Of a stretch of DNA of 64,000 bases, positions 63,359 to 64,000 are shown in pieces (position 1 is the stretch's first letter; each line of letters begins with the position of its first letter). The notes beneath the pieces are model-generated. The model ran no database searches and had not been told where the DNA came from. It saw nothing but the letters and a program-made list of their open reading frames with translations. The DNA is taken from the NCBI RefSeq assembly GCF_020740795.1, contig NC_067290.1:15854001-15918000 (forward strand), in the 5' to 3' direction. This stretch comes from Apus apus (taxonomy: Eukaryota > Chordata > Aves > Apodiformes > Apodidae). Position numbers and translations under genes: made by a program.

Positions 63359-64000
63359 AAAGAAGATCCAGATGTGACCAATTAATGACTAAATCTAAAA
63401 AAGTAACAGGAATAAACCTGGAAGCTTATTGGGAATGGTGGATGGAGAAATGGGAAGTCCAGATGTGTATGACTTCACAAAAAGGAAACAGGGTGAAATG
63501 AGAAAGATCAGAAGTCAATTTGTGTCAGACCATGGCTGTGAAAAGGCAACTCTCAGGGTTTTCCTGAGAGGGAATAAAGGAGGAATAAACAGTTGCAATG
63601 TTCTCTGAGTAAACCAAAGACAAAATCTGTCAAAGATGAGATGATCTCAAAGAATTGAGAAATTTAATTCCGTGTACAATGCAACTGGAGAACAACAAAT
63701 TGAATGTAATGTCTCCATTCATTTAAATATGACCTGGAAAATCATGGGTTGGTAATTTTACTTGTGTTGTGTGGCAGTGCCTGAACAATCTTGAGGGGGA
63801 AAAGCCAGCATGGTCCTGTAAGTAAATGGACGTTGACATAAGTAAACAAGGGCTTTCCAGAGGACATGGAACAGTTTAGAGAACAGTTATTAAAAAAGGA
63901 AAATCAAACCTGAATAGAATTCCTTGAAGGGGATTGTGCAGAAGGAACTGCCACATGGTGACACATGGAAATTAAGAGCAAACCTGTAGAACAAAGCAAT
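63359..64000. other. Intergenic, unassigned
   Basis: A-rich non-coding sequence following the CR1 end, running off the window. Its purine-rich wording resembles an old retroposon interior, but I cannot assign it to a family. Confidence 0.4.

Overview
This looks like a stretch of vertebrate nuclear genome, most probably from a bird. The interspersed repeats I can recognise are short, decayed CR1 LINE fragments, repeats are otherwise sparse, introns are compact, and the one gene I can identify is a close full-length orthologue of a human gene. I cannot name the species.

The only protein-coding gene I can support is KBTBD8, which encodes a BTB-BACK-kelch substrate adaptor of CUL3 ubiquitin ligases. 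It lies on the + strand at 46644-53914 as four coding exons: 46644-46659, 49001-49211, 49817-50931 and 53451-53914. All introns have GT..AG ends in compatible phase. The joined reading frame is 601 codons plus a stop, the length I know for human KBTBD8. The Cullin-contact Tyr74 and the substrate-contact Trp579 reported for the human protein fall at the same residue numbers.

Layout. Positions 1-45100 are a long non-coding stretch: AT-rich to moderately GC, few CpGs, simple repeats, two CR1 scraps (9.5 kb and 33.4 kb) and a striking palindromic element at 5170-5223. I see no exon, tRNA or rRNA there. This fits the large gene-poor interval known 5' of KBTBD8 in other amniotes. Positions 45120-47060 are a CpG island. 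It contains a 700-bp G-rich minisatellite (45621-46319; 46 complete 15-bp units plus a partial one, without any length change). A compact promoter follows, with a YY1-type motif, three copies of the ZNF143/THAP11-type ACTACAA..TCCCAGCATGC motif and a CCAAT box, all within 160 bp. The start codon lies about 150 bp beyond the CCAAT box. Positions 46660-53914 are the KBTBD8 introns and exons. Positions 53915 to about 57190 are a probable long 3' UTR that starts with a 22-T tract and ends at an AATAAA signal at 57166. Positions 57200-64000 are non-coding, with one CR1 3' end at 63.3 kb.

The most interesting non-coding signals are the in-register minisatellite next to the promoter with its internal higher-order duplications, the tandem ZNF143-type promoter motifs, and the 15-bp perfect inverted repeat at 5170-5223. 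I did not find a convincing new gene system. Most open reading frames here, including the very long ones through the minisatellite, look like chance.
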